Assembly: GCA_017530365.1 (NCBI GenBank)
Contig: JAFXMK010000018.1
Coordinates: forward strand, 124,001-188,000
Direction of reading: 5' to 3'
DNA from: Bacteroidales bacterium
GTDB lineage: Bacteria > Bacteroidota > Bacteroidia > Bacteroidales > F082
DNA: 64,000 nt
Every line of letters begins with the position of its first letter. Positions within the stretch are counted from its first letter, which is position 1. A program made the position numbers and the translations under genes. Below, in pieces: positions 41,173 through 48,961 of the stretch. The notes under the pieces are model-generated. The model saw only the letters and a program-made list of their open reading frames with translations. It did no database searches and had not been told where the DNA came from.

Positions 41173-42453
41173 TCAAAGTAGGGTTGTAATATCTAAAAGA
41201 TGGCGTACTTCAAAGGTGCGCTCTCCAGATTCTTCTTGCCCCAAATGATTGAAGAACACCTGATCAATTCCAGCGGCACGGGCGCCGTCGATGTCAACCG
41301 CCATCTCGTCACCGATCATCAGGCTTTCCTCGGCAGTGGCTCTAGCTTTCTTCAAGGCATACAGAAAAATCTCGGGATTGGGCTTCTTCACACCGACTTC
41401 CTCTGAAACAGTCAAGGTTTCGAAATATGGTTCCATGCCCGAGCCGCTCAGTTTGGTATGCTGTACTTCTTGGAAACCATTGGTGATCAGGTGGAGATGA
41501 TATTTCGGTTTCAGGTATTCCAAGAGTTCCATCGTGCCTGGTACCAACCGTACGATGCGGGGTGACCAATACACGTAATCCTCGCTTAGATGGTCAGCGA
41601 GTTCAACATCATGGATGTCGTAATGCTCCAAGGGCTTTAGGAAACGAGTTCGGTTGAGATCGTCTTTGGTGATTTTGTTTTCCCTATAGAGCTCCCAAAG
41701 CTTTTCGTTCAAAGGATGATACACCTCATGGAAGTCATGGGCACTGGGAATGCCGAGGTCTTTGAGATGGTACTTGTCGTAGATACGCTCGAAAGCCACC
41801 TCCGCGGCAGCATCGAAATCCCAAAGTGTCCGGTCGAGGTCGAAGAAGATGTGATGGTATTTTGACACGGGACAAGAGACTTCGGGACACGAGTCGTTGT
41901 CAATGGCCCGAGTCCCGATGTCCCGTGTCCCGTGTCCATTCAACATTTGCCTTTGCCACTCGAATAGTGCAACGGCTGCAGCGTGACTGACATTGAGGGA
42001 ACGTGTCGGACCGGGGACGGGTATATAGACCACCATGTCGCATTGCTTGAGCAGTTCCTCACGGATGCCTTGGCTCTCGCTACCGACGATGAAGGCCACG
42101 TCTTCAGGGAGCTGGGTGTCGTAGATGCAGGTGGCATCATCAGTCGTCTCAATGGCAACAATGCTCTTGCCATTTGGAACGATTTTGCGCAAATCGGTCT
42201 CTTCAGTAAAATACCAGCGTATGTTGTCACGGCTTGAGGCAGCAGCACGTCGCACTTTGCCCAGCCTGTGGTCTGTCTCACAGCCCAAGAAACACATCTC
42301 AGTGGCACCGATGTTATCTGCCAAACGGATCATGGCGCCTAGATTATCGGGTGTCATGAGATGGTCTGCGATGACGATGGGACGGGGAATTCGTTGGTAG
42401 ATTTCCTCCGTGGGGATACGTTCAAATAAATCGTTTGATTTGAGATAGCTCAT
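41173..42453 (-). CDS. Fusion of TrmH-like RNA methyltransferase and YjjG-type HAD phosphatase
   Basis: 426 aa. Residues about 1-170 are a SpoU/TrmH 2'-O-methyltransferase with knot motifs RPIVIADHLMTPDNLGAMIRLADNIG, IVGSESQGI and IPVPGPTRSLNVSHAAAVALFEW, in the expected order. Residues about 199-426 are a HAD hydrolase of the YjjG (noncanonical pyrimidine nucleotidase) type: FFDLDRTLWDFD (nucleophile Asp), LITNGF, KKPNPEIF and IGDEMAVDIDGARAAGI. The linker (about 172-198, NGHGTRDIGTRAIDNDSCPEV...) is translated from the repeat array at 41864-41938. The two activities are normally separate proteins, so a repeat-mediated fusion or a missed stop/start is likely. Confidence 0.85.
   Translation of the reverse strand: MSYLKSNDLFERIPTEEIYQRIPRPIVIADHLMTPDNLGAMIRLADNIGATEMCFLGCETDHRLGKVRRAAASSRDNIRWYFTEETDLRKIVPNGKSIVAIETTDDATCIYDTQLPEDVAFIVGSESQGIREELLKQCDMVVYIPVPGPTRSLNVSHAAAVALFEWQRQMLNGHGTRDIGTRAIDNDSCPEVSCPVSKYHHIFFDLDRTLWDFDAAAEVAFERIYDKYHLKDLGIPSAHDFHEVYHPLNEKLWELYRENKITKDDLNRTRFLKPLEHYDIHDVELADHLSEDYVYWSPRIVRLVPGTMELLEYLKPKYHLHLITNGFQEVQHTKLSGSGMEPYFETLTVSEEVGVKKPNPEIFLYALKKARATAEESLMIGDEMAVDIDGARAAGIDQVFFNHLGQEESGERTFEVRHLLDITTLL
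41864..41938 (-). repeat. Heptamer array (unit GGACACG/TCCCGTG) inside the TrmH-HAD gene
   Basis: On the coding strand, units GGACACG, GGACACG, GGACATC and further degenerate steps run to CTTGTCCCGTGTCA. Ends are inverted (TGACACGGGAC on the plus strand, GTCCCGTGTCC at the other end). The same design is intergenic at 47471-47526. Confidence 0.8.
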
Positions 42454-42463
42454 AGTGCCGGTT

Positions 42464-43471
42464 TTATGGATTGCTACGGTCGTTCCTCCCTCGCAAGGAT
42501 TTGTCGGTTAATGTATTTAAAAATGCTTTCAATTGTTGTTTTTCTTGTTCTGTGAGTTGTACGCCGCCTTGCATGACATGGTGCATCAGTGGGCTGATCT
42601 GTTCGGAGTATTGGACTCCTTCGGAGTAAAAGTCGATGACCTCGTCGAGGGTGCGGAAGCGTCCGTCGTGCATATAGGGCGAGGTAAGAGCAATATTGCG
42701 AAGAGTAGGGGCTTTGAAGTCGCCGTGGTATTCGGCGTCGAGGCCGTTGTTATAGCGTAGATTCGTTGTAAACAAAGCGTTGGAGCCACCTCCATGGCAG
42801 TGGAAACAGTCGGCGCCGTTCTCTGTGGTAAAGAGCACATAGCCGTTCAGCTCGTCTTGGGTAAGCTGTTCTTCACCACGCAAGTAACGGTCAAACTTGC
42901 TGTCGGCAAAGACGAGACTTCTAACGTATTGAGCGATGGCTTTTTCAACGAGGACGAAGGTAATCCTGTCCGTTCCAAAAGCCTTTTTAAATAATTCCGG
43001 ATAGGTGTCGGATTGTTGCAACAGCTTGACGACTTCAGTGGTATCGGCATCGATCTCGTTGGGGTCGGTGAAGGCGGCATAGACCATGTCTTCAAGGGTT
43101 TCCACGTTCCCTTGCCATCCTAGTCCAGTGGTGTTCCAGGCAAGGTTGATGAGTGGAAGCATGGTGTGCTCAGTGCCCAGATGCTCCAGCGTGGCCTCGG
43201 GACCTCCCTCAAAACTAAATTGCTCATGGTGACATTGAGAACAACTATTATCCTCAAAAAATAACTTCTTTCCCAACACGACTCCTTCCTCCGTCATGGG
43301 GTTGTCTGCCGGGATGTTGTTCTTTGCAGGGAAAAACAATGGGCAGGAGAGCTCGTATGGCGTGGGTTTGAAGGTCTCTTCCTCATGCGGCGTGCATGAG
43401 AACAGCGCCAGCAGCAACAAAATGGATTGCCACGCTCTACGATGTTTCGCTCGCAATGACGTACCTCTCAT
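42464..43471 (-). CDS. Dihaem cytochrome c peroxidase (MauG/MbnH-like), lipoprotein
   Basis: 335 aa, lipobox LALFSC (Cys26). Two haem c sites: CSQCH (Cys77, Cys80, His81) and CFHCH (Cys222, Cys225, His226), the MauG/CcpA arrangement, with the methionine/tyrosine loops around KAPTLRNIALTSPYMHDGRF. Length 335 matches. It works in the periplasm. It overlaps by 4 nt (ATGA) the start of an MbnP-like gene upstream on the same strand, so it is probably the oxidase that modifies that partner (MbnH/MbnP principle) or a classical H2O2-removing peroxidase. Odd feature: residues 4-17 (TSLRAKHRRAWQSI) are encoded by a repeat of the CGTCATTGCGAG family. Confidence 0.88.
   Translation of the reverse strand: MRGTSLRAKHRRAWQSILLLLALFSCTPHEEETFKPTPYELSCPLFFPAKNNIPADNPMTEEGVVLGKKLFFEDNSCSQCHHEQFSFEGGPEATLEHLGTEHTMLPLINLAWNTTGLGWQGNVETLEDMVYAAFTDPNEIDADTTEVVKLLQQSDTYPELFKKAFGTDRITFVLVEKAIAQYVRSLVFADSKFDRYLRGEEQLTQDELNGYVLFTTENGADCFHCHGGGSNALFTTNLRYNNGLDAEYHGDFKAPTLRNIALTSPYMHDGRFRTLDEVIDFYSEGVQYSEQISPLMHHVMQGGVQLTEQEKQQLKAFLNTLTDKSLRGRNDRSNP
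43423..43461 (-). repeat. Partial CGTCATTGCGAG-type palindromic repeat at the start of the peroxidase gene
   Basis: On the minus strand CGTCATTGCGAGCG continues to AGCGTGGCAATCCA (39 bp), matching one arm of the full repeat at 18585-18684. Read in frame from codon 4. Confidence 0.8.
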
Positions 43472-44340
43472 GAACGGTCCCTGTTTTTAAAGATGGAGAT
43501 GGTGTTCTTGAAATTCTCCCAAGTCATGAAATGGGGTTTGGGAGCAGCCTTTTGTAGGATTTCCTTACTGATTTCAGCAATCGATAGCATGTCTTTTGGG
43601 TTTTTGGCGGTAAATACATCTGCTCCGTTTTCTTTGAGGAGTTGTTGGGCTTGTTGGTTCTGCATGATGGCTGAACCGAAGGCGTTGAAGTCGTAAACAT
43701 GAGGGCTGCGGAACCATTTGTTGATGTTCATTACGATACCAATTGAATAGTCCCGACCTGCATACACTTCGAGATCGATAGGTAACTCAACGGTGAAGCT
43801 GTTGTCATAAAACTCGGTGTGGCTGGCGTTCTGTCCCCTGCCGAGGTGGATGGCAAGAGGGACAAGGAGGCTGTCGGCGTTCTGGTATTTGCCGTTGAGT
43901 TTCATGTAATGATAACCTCCGCCCAGTTCATCGGGCCAGAACATGTTGCTTTCTGGGGGATTGCTAAAGGCACCCGACCTGTTGTCGACGTCATTCAAGC
44001 CGAAGGTGAAGCGAAGATATTGATAGCAGCGCGTTGGCACTTCGGATATCCGTAAGTTCTGGGTTTCTGGAATGTTGGTGTCGATATACCAGGTCTCCGC
44101 CAGCATGACGCGGTTGCCGTCATAGTCCTCTAGTTCCAGGTTCGAGATGAACCACTGCACTTCGTTGACGAGGTATGGGTTGCCGGCCTCGTTGGTGTAG
44201 CGAAGGACATCCATGACCAAAGGCGTGCCATCTTCCTCGTGTAAAACAGAGAGGGTGAGGCTGCCGTGCCTTTCGCGGTCGGTGCAGGCTGCCATAAGCA
44301 GGGTCAACATCAATAATATGACTGGCTTTATTCTTGTCAT
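43468..44340 (-). CDS. MbnP-like (copper-binding partner) lipoprotein
   Basis: 290 aa from ATG 44340, lipobox LLMAAC (Cys19). The body carries the MbnP-type layout: LTLSVLHEEDGTPLVMDVLRYTNEAGNPYLVNEVQWFISNLEL, LRFTFGLNDVDNRSG, and NMFWPDELGGGYHYMKLNG, where Trp135 is the candidate for oxidation to kynurenine. In Methylosinus, MbnP is a periplasmic copper-binding protein whose Trp is oxidised by the MauG-like MbnH; the gene here is directly upstream of a MauG-like peroxidase with a 4-nt overlap. Copper binding is inferred from the family. No T9SS tail, so it stays as an envelope lipoprotein. Confidence 0.78.
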   Translation of the reverse strand: MTRIKPVILLMLTLLMAACTDRERHGSLTLSVLHEEDGTPLVMDVLRYTNEAGNPYLVNEVQWFISNLELEDYDGNRVMLAETWYIDTNIPETQNLRISEVPTRCYQYLRFTFGLNDVDNRSGAFSNPPESNMFWPDELGGGYHYMKLNGKYQNADSLLVPLAIHLGRGQNASHTEFYDNSFTVELPIDLEVYAGRDYSIGIVMNINKWFRSPHVYDFNAFGSAIMQNQQAQQLLKENGADVFTAKNPKDMLSIAEISKEILQKAAPKPHFMTWENFKNTISIFKNRDRS

Positions 44341-44386
44341 GTTTTTCAAATCCCGCTGCAATGATACAAAAATCTTTCCAAATTGC

Positions 44387-44394
44387 TATCTTTG
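44387..44394 (+). promoter_or_regulatory. -7 promoter box for the DUF2027-Smr gene
   Basis: TATCTTTG followed by CATTC, 19 nt upstream of the ATG at 44414. Confidence 0.65.
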
Positions 44395-44413
44395 CATTCT
44401 AAAACTATCAGAT

Positions 44414-45496
44414 ATGGCAAACTATAAAGTTGGCGACCGAGTGAGCTTCCTGAACAACGTGGGTGGCGGCAAGGTCACAAAGATCATCGATTCGCGTATG
44501 GTAATGGTAGAAGTGGAAGACGGTTTTGAGATCCCCACTTTGATCACGGAGATTGTTCCGGACTTCCGCAACCAGCCTTCAAGGCAACAACAGATTGTGG
44601 ATACTGTTCAACAAGAGATCAAAGAGAAGGAATTGGTGCAGCAACAGCAGGAGGAAGATGCCCGTCATGGCGGACTTCGTCGGTTTTCCAAGGAGGCGGA
44701 AAAGGAGGGTGCCTATCTTGCTTTTGTGCCGCACGAACAGCAATGGCTTCTGACGGGTGCCCTGGATGTGGTGTTGGTGAACCATACGCCATACGAGATG
44801 CTTTACACTTTTACCATCAAAGAGGAGAACCAGTTTGTCAATGTGGATTACGGGCAACTCGATAAGTATGAGAAGGTAGTAGTGGAGACCATCTCGCGTG
44901 AGGATTTGAAATACTGGTGCAATGGCATTATACAGGCCATCTTCACAGCGGAGACCTCCGACACGGTGCTCATGCCTCTGAATGCGCCTTTTGCCTTGCG
45001 CTCCAACCGTTTCTTTAAGGAAGGCAGTTATCTGATGTCTGGACTGTTGGGCGAAAAGGCGGTAATGATCTGTCTTTCGGAACTGGTGGTCTTGAAAAAC
45101 AGTGATGCTGATCTGATGAAGATTGCAAAGGAAGGCCTGGGCTCCAAGGCTCCCAAGCAGGATCTGGTGAAGAAAGAGTCGCCTATCGACAAACACAGGA
45201 CAGGTCAGGGCGAGGCTACAGTGGATTTGCATATCGGGGAGCTGGTGGACAACATCGCCGGTTTGTCGAGCCACGACATGTTCAAGATACAGATGGACTA
45301 TTTCAAGAAGGTGTTGGATAGCGCCATTGCTGCGGAATACACCAAAGTGACCTTTATCCACGGAGTGGGCAATGGCGTGCTGAAGAATGCCATTATTGAG
45401 GAGCTTAAGAATTATGAGAATACGAAGAATCACATGGCTTCCATCGCCAAGTTCGGCGTCGGAGCCATCGATGTGGTTATTAAAATAGAACGATGA
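44414..45496 (+). CDS. DUF2027/Smr-domain protein
   Basis: 360 aa from ATG 44414 (the open frame extends upstream into the divergent gene). The N-terminus (VGDRVSFLNNVGGGKVTKIIDSRMVMVEVEDGFEIPTL) is a KOW/SH3-like barrel, the middle is beta-rich (DUF2027), with an acidic/Gln-rich coiled stretch (about 60-100), and residues about 275-360 form a C-terminal Smr domain: VDLHIGELVDNI, TKVTFIHGVGNGVLKNAI and the terminal beta strand. Smr domains are DNA- or RNA-nicking or binding modules; here related to MutS2 C-termini. Role uncertain; common in Bacteroidota. It overlaps the next gene by 4 nt. Confidence 0.82.
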   Translation: MANYKVGDRVSFLNNVGGGKVTKIIDSRMVMVEVEDGFEIPTLITEIVPDFRNQPSRQQQIVDTVQQEIKEKELVQQQQEEDARHGGLRRFSKEAEKEGAYLAFVPHEQQWLLTGALDVVLVNHTPYEMLYTFTIKEENQFVNVDYGQLDKYEKVVVETISREDLKYWCNGIIQAIFTAETSDTVLMPLNAPFALRSNRFFKEGSYLMSGLLGEKAVMICLSELVVLKNSDADLMKIAKEGLGSKAPKQDLVKKESPIDKHRTGQGEATVDLHIGELVDNIAGLSSHDMFKIQMDYFKKVLDSAIAAEYTKVTFIHGVGNGVLKNAIIEELKNYENTKNHMASIAKFGVGAIDVVIKIER

Positions 45497-45945
45497 AGAA
45501 TCCCCGTTTTTTTTCGCATCCCGTCATGGATGCCCTCGTGGTAGCAGTGATAATGGTTTTGTTGTTGTCATCCTGTCACCGCAACGATGATCCTCTTTTC
45601 GGCCGTTGGGTCGTTGAGAAGGTCAATGTGGAGTTCGACGAGAACAAATCCACGCCAGAGATGGTGCGTCAATACGGCGAGATGGAAAGAGGTAATGTTA
45701 TTGAAATCGGCAAGGATTCTTCGATGATTTTCATCTCTGATGGAGATACCTCATGGGGGAAAATTGGGGGAAAAGGAGAAGCGCTTTTTTATGACGGTGT
45801 CTTGTTTGGACAGTTTAAGGACGGCGTTATTATTACCGAAACCTCCACTCCAATTGGGAAAGTGAGGGTGTCCTATAAAAAAGATCCCCTCTCCTTGAGG
45901 AGAGGGGTCAGGGGTGAGGTGAACCCGCAGGGAATCGAACCCTGA
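45493..45945 (+). CDS. Small lipoprotein whose 3' end runs into the tRNA-Arg gene
   Basis: 150 aa, overlapping the previous gene by 4 nt. An N-terminal helix with lipobox LLLSSC (Cys28), then HRNDDPLFGRWVVEKVNVEFDENKSTPEMVRQYGEMERGNVIEIGKDSSMIFISDGD, a lipocalin-like domain of the DUF4488/DUF5004 type found in Bacteroidota. The last 22 residues (about 129-150, DPLSLRRGVRGEVNPQGIEP) are translated from the minus-strand tRNA terminator and then from the tRNA gene itself, and the stop codon lies inside the tRNA. The natural end has probably been lost; the lipobox body is intact. Confidence 0.6.
   Translation: MKNPRFFSHPVMDALVVAVIMVLLLSSCHRNDDPLFGRWVVEKVNVEFDENKSTPEMVRQYGEMERGNVIEIGKDSSMIFISDGDTSWGKIGGKGEALFYDGVLFGQFKDGVIITETSTPIGKVRVSYKKDPLSLRRGVRGEVNPQGIEP
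45877..45909 (-). terminator. Terminator of tRNA-Arg (minus strand)
   Basis: On the minus strand GACCCCTCTCCT pairs with AGGAGAGGGGATC and is followed by TTTTTTAT. It lies within the coding sequence of the opposite-strand lipoprotein. Confidence 0.75.
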
Positions 45946-45991
45946 TCGAAGGAACCGGAATCCTTTATTCTATCCATTAAACTACGGGTCC
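45920..45991 (-). tRNA. tRNA-Arg (anticodon CCG)
   Basis: 72 nt. Minus strand: acceptor GGACCCG pairs with CGGGTTC, anticodon stem AAGGA/TCCTT with loop TTCCGGT (anticodon CCG, reading CGG), T arm AGGGT-TCGATTC-CCT, discriminator A; CCA not encoded. A -7 box lies 18 nt upstream. Confidence 0.93.
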
Positions 45992-46008
45992 AAGCGCTAA
46001 AAGCGCTG

Positions 46009-46016
46009 CAAAGATA
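46009..46016 (-). promoter_or_regulatory. -7 promoter box for tRNA-Arg
   Basis: TATCTTTG on the minus strand, followed by the short inverted sequence AGCGCTTTTAGCGCT (45994-46007) before the tRNA. Confidence 0.7.
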
Positions 46017-46023
46017 AGAAAAC

Positions 46024-46058
46024 TTTCCGTTTTCCGTTCTCAGTTTTCCGTTTTTAGC
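46024..46058. repeat. Heptamer array (unit TTTCCGT)
   Basis: TTTCCGT, TTTCCGT, TCTCAGT, TTTCCGT, TTTTAGC; five 7-bp steps. The stop codon of the aldo/keto reductase gene (46054-46056) lies inside the last unit. Confidence 0.75.
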
Positions 46059-47454
46059 TTTGCTTCAAACGTTCCACAAACTCGTCGATGCGTCGCATTT
46101 CGTCAGCGATGGCGATCTTTTGTGGACAGTGTGATTCGCACTGGCGGCAGCCGATGCAGTGGCTGGCTTGACGCTCGTAGGGTAGCTTCTGGTCGTAGCC
46201 TAACAGGAAAGCGCGGCGGTTGCGGCGGTATTCCTCTGCCTCAGGATTGCCAGCAGGCATGTTGCCTTCGGTGATGCAGTCGTTGTAATGTGCGAAGATA
46301 ACCGGAATGTTCAGACCGTAAGGGCAGGGCATGCAGTAGTTGCAGGCAGTGCAAGGAACGGTCTTGAGCTCCACAAACTCTTCCGCGACCTTCATCAGGA
46401 ATTCGTTCTCTTCAGGCGTAATGGGACGTAACGGGGAGTAGGTGGCGACGTTTTCCATCAGATGTTCCATGTAGGTCATGCCGCTGAGCACCACCAGCAC
46501 GCCCTCTGGAGTTCCTGCGAAACGGAAGGCCCAACGTGCGACGGGAGTCTCGGGTTCGCGCTCCTTCATCTGCTTCACGATGAAGTCGGGCTGCTTAGCG
46601 AGTCGTCCCCCAAGCAAAGGCTCCATGATGACTACTGGGATGTTGCGCTTGTGCAACTCCTCATAGAGGTAGTTGGCGTTGACGTTGTCTGGGTCGATGC
46701 GGTTGGCATAGTTCCAGTCGGCATAGTTCATCTGAATCTGCACGAAGTCCCAGTGGTATTTACCTTCGTCATGCCATTGTAACATGGTGTCGAACAGCTT
46801 TACATCGCCGTGGAAAGAGAATCCCAGGTTGCGGATACGACCTGCTTGCTTTTGTTCCACAAGCCAGTCGAGGATGCCGTTGTCCATGAACCGGGTGTTG
46901 AAGAGTTGCATGCAGTCCATGTTGTCGTTGCTGCCGCCGATGCTATGCAGCAGCAGGTAATCGACATAGTCGGTACGTAGCTCCTGAAGCGAATGCTCAA
47001 ACATGGCTTTCGAGGCTTCGGTGCTCCATGTCGAGGGACTGAAGTTGGAGAGTTTGGTGGCGATGAAATAGCTCTTGCGTGGATGCCGCGAGAGGGCAGT
47101 TCCCGTTGATCCTTCGGAGCGGCCTCGAGTATAGACAGGGGCGGTGTCAAAGTAGTTGACGCCATGTTCAAGGGCATAGTCAACCTCTTGATTGACCATC
47201 TCTTGGTCGATCTGTGCTTCGGGATTCTGGCGTAGGTCAGCGCCACCTTCGATAGGAAGACGCATCATGCCATAGCCAAGCAACGAGACCTTGTCGCCGC
47301 TGTTGGGGTTGATTCGGTAGGTCATCTCGCCTTGTCCGTCGATGACGTCTGTAGGCGCGATGGCAGGTTTTTTATTGGGTTGGCAGGCGGAAAGCACCAC
47401 CGAGGTCGCTACGGCAGCGCCGCCCATTTTCTTTATGAAGTCTCTGCGTTTCAT
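46054..47454 (-). CDS. Aldo/keto reductase with C-terminal 4Fe-4S domain (Tat-signal)
   Basis: 466 aa. Begins MKRRDFIKKMGGAAVATSVVLSAC, a twin-arginine type signal that also carries a Cys at its end, so it is exported folded with clusters. The AKR TIM barrel follows: VSLLGYGMMRLPI, VNYFDTAPVYTRGRSEG (catalytic Asp/Tyr), YFIATKLSNFSP, DYVDYLLLHSIG, RIRNLGFSFHGD and ARWAFRFAG. The C-terminal 80 residues hold two 4Fe-4S sites, CTACNYCMPCP and CIGCRQCESHCP. The next gene upstream encodes a membrane polyferredoxin; together they look like an envelope redox pair. Confidence 0.87.
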   Translation of the reverse strand: MKRRDFIKKMGGAAVATSVVLSACQPNKKPAIAPTDVIDGQGEMTYRINPNSGDKVSLLGYGMMRLPIEGGADLRQNPEAQIDQEMVNQEVDYALEHGVNYFDTAPVYTRGRSEGSTGTALSRHPRKSYFIATKLSNFSPSTWSTEASKAMFEHSLQELRTDYVDYLLLHSIGGSNDNMDCMQLFNTRFMDNGILDWLVEQKQAGRIRNLGFSFHGDVKLFDTMLQWHDEGKYHWDFVQIQMNYADWNYANRIDPDNVNANYLYEELHKRNIPVVIMEPLLGGRLAKQPDFIVKQMKEREPETPVARWAFRFAGTPEGVLVVLSGMTYMEHLMENVATYSPLRPITPEENEFLMKVAEEFVELKTVPCTACNYCMPCPYGLNIPVIFAHYNDCITEGNMPAGNPEAEEYRRNRRAFLLGYDQKLPYERQASHCIGCRQCESHCPQKIAIADEMRRIDEFVERLKQS

Positions 47455-47470
47455 TGTTTCAAATTTATTT

Positions 47471-47526
47471 TGACACGGGACTCGTGACCGAGGAACGCGC
47501 GTCTCGTGGTCTCGTGTCTCGTGTCA
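47471..47526. repeat. Heptamer-based palindromic repeat (TGACACGGGAC ... GTCTCGTGTCA)
   Basis: The ends are inverted (TGACACGGGAC / GTCTCGTGTCA) with 7-bp steps TCTCGTGG, TCTCGTG, TCTCGTG at one side. It fills the gap between the aldo/keto reductase and the polyferredoxin gene; similar to the array within the TrmH-HAD gene. Confidence 0.75.
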
Positions 47527-47528
47527 TT

Positions 47529-48920
47529 TTATTCTTTATGGTGCACGATGTTTCCTTCCACGTAAATAGCACTGAACGGCCTTGAAGGACACAGGTTCTC
47601 GCAGGCGCCGCAGCCGATGCAACGGCTCTCGTTGACGGCGGGCACCATGACGGTTTGGCCGTTGTGATTGTATTCTACCATCTGGATGGCACCAGTGGGG
47701 CAGTGGCGGGCGCAGTTGCCGCAGCTTACGCCGTTGGTGAGCACCACGCAGTTGTCCTTGATCCAAACGGCATGGCCCACATGGATGCCGGTCTTTTCTT
47801 CCTTGGTGATTGGCTTGATTGCGCCAGCAGGGCAGACCTGGCTGCAACGGGTGCACTCAGGACGGCAATAGCCGATCTCATATGACATGGTGGGCTGCAT
47901 GAAATGCATCAAGTCGGTCGTGGGACGTAACACGTGATTGGGACATGCCGACACGCAGAGTTGGCATGCGGTACAGTGTTTCTGTATATGTTTGGCAGAT
48001 ATGGATCCTGGAGGCGTGATGGGGGTCTGCCGTTTCGGAGCTTGCTTTTCAGTGATGACAGCCAGGCCACCGTCCACTTTCATCTCGGCTTGTGCCATGA
48101 CAGCTGTGCCAGTGGCCAATGCAGCACCGACAAGGAAGGAACGACGGCCCTGGTCAGGTTCTACGGTGGATGTTTCAGTTTTTGAAACGGTTTTCATTGA
48201 GGTATAGTGTAAGGCATCGAATTGGCATTTGGTGAGGCAGTCACCGCAGACTACGCAACGCGAGTAGTCCACCTTGCCGGCTTTAGAGTCAATGGCCCTT
48301 GCCTTGCAGTTCTTCTCACAAAGGCCGCAGTGCTTGCATTTGCTTTCGTCGAAACGCACACGGAACAACGAGAATCTGGAGAAAAAGCTGAGGATGGTGC
48401 CCACGGGGCAAATGGAGTTGCAGTAGGCACGTCCGTAAAGGAATGCCAGCACACCAAGGATGAGCATCACCACCCAGGCGATGATTGAGATGGTGACGTT
48501 GCGCATGTAGAAGCTGGTGACGATACGGCCGTAGTTGCTATAGGGCTCCAGTAGGGTAGTCACTGGCGCGAATCCGATGATCAGACAGACGACAAAGATT
48601 GCACATACGGTATAGCGCAGCCATTTGTGCTCTTTTACATAGCTGAAACGGTTTTTCTTGAATTTGCCGCCAAGCCAACTGTAGATGTCTTGCATGATAC
48701 CGAGTGGGCAAATGATACTACAGTAGATCCTTCCGAAGAGTAGGGTAAGGATGATGAGAACTGCCAATACCACGAAGTTTAGCGCCAATAGCGCAGGAAG
48801 GGACTGTATCTTGGCAGCCCATCCTACCCATTGGTGGATGCCATAGCCGACACCCACGAAGAGGAGCGTAATCACCAAAATCATGATGATGGCCAGTGTG
48901 ATTCTGAGTTTTCGTAACAT
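47529..48920 (-). CDS. Membrane polyferredoxin (NapH/CcoG-like 4Fe-4S protein)
   Basis: 463 aa. An N-terminal membrane part with several helices (IMILVITLLFVGVGYGI, LPALLALNFVVLAVLIILTLLFG, VCAIFVVCLIIGFAP, IIAWVVMLILGVLAFLYG) and CxxxCP motifs YCSIICPLG and YCNSICPVG (NapH-type), then 4Fe-4S clusters CKHCGLCEKNC and CVVCGDCLTKC, a Tat-like internal segment RRSFLVGAALATG, and four more sites: CTACQLCVSACP, CTRCSQVCP, CGNCARHCP, CIGCGACENLCP. It probably conducts electrons from the quinone pool or inner membrane to the exported aldo/keto reductase. Bacteroidota have this pair repeatedly. Confidence 0.82.
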   Translation of the reverse strand: MLRKLRITLAIIMILVITLLFVGVGYGIHQWVGWAAKIQSLPALLALNFVVLAVLIILTLLFGRIYCSIICPLGIMQDIYSWLGGKFKKNRFSYVKEHKWLRYTVCAIFVVCLIIGFAPVTTLLEPYSNYGRIVTSFYMRNVTISIIAWVVMLILGVLAFLYGRAYCNSICPVGTILSFFSRFSLFRVRFDESKCKHCGLCEKNCKARAIDSKAGKVDYSRCVVCGDCLTKCQFDALHYTSMKTVSKTETSTVEPDQGRRSFLVGAALATGTAVMAQAEMKVDGGLAVITEKQAPKRQTPITPPGSISAKHIQKHCTACQLCVSACPNHVLRPTTDLMHFMQPTMSYEIGYCRPECTRCSQVCPAGAIKPITKEEKTGIHVGHAVWIKDNCVVLTNGVSCGNCARHCPTGAIQMVEYNHNGQTVMVPAVNESRCIGCGACENLCPSRPFSAIYVEGNIVHHKE

Positions 48921-48930
48921 TTTAATTGAA

Positions 48931-48958
48931 TTAGGAGAGAGGAGTTAGGAGTTAGGAG
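48931..48958. repeat. Heptamer array (unit TTAGGAG)
   Basis: TTAGGAG, AGAGGAG, TTAGGAG, TTAGGAG, then TAATTATTGG, adjacent to the T9SS beta-helix gene's 3' end. The unit also occurs inside the FG-GAP gene at 53694-53721. Confidence 0.8.
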
Positions 48959-48961
48959 TAA

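Noticed and set aside
44213..44413. Upstream extension of the DUF2027-Smr gene
   Set aside because: The sequence is antisense to the MbnP-like signal peptide and crosses the promoter box at 44387.
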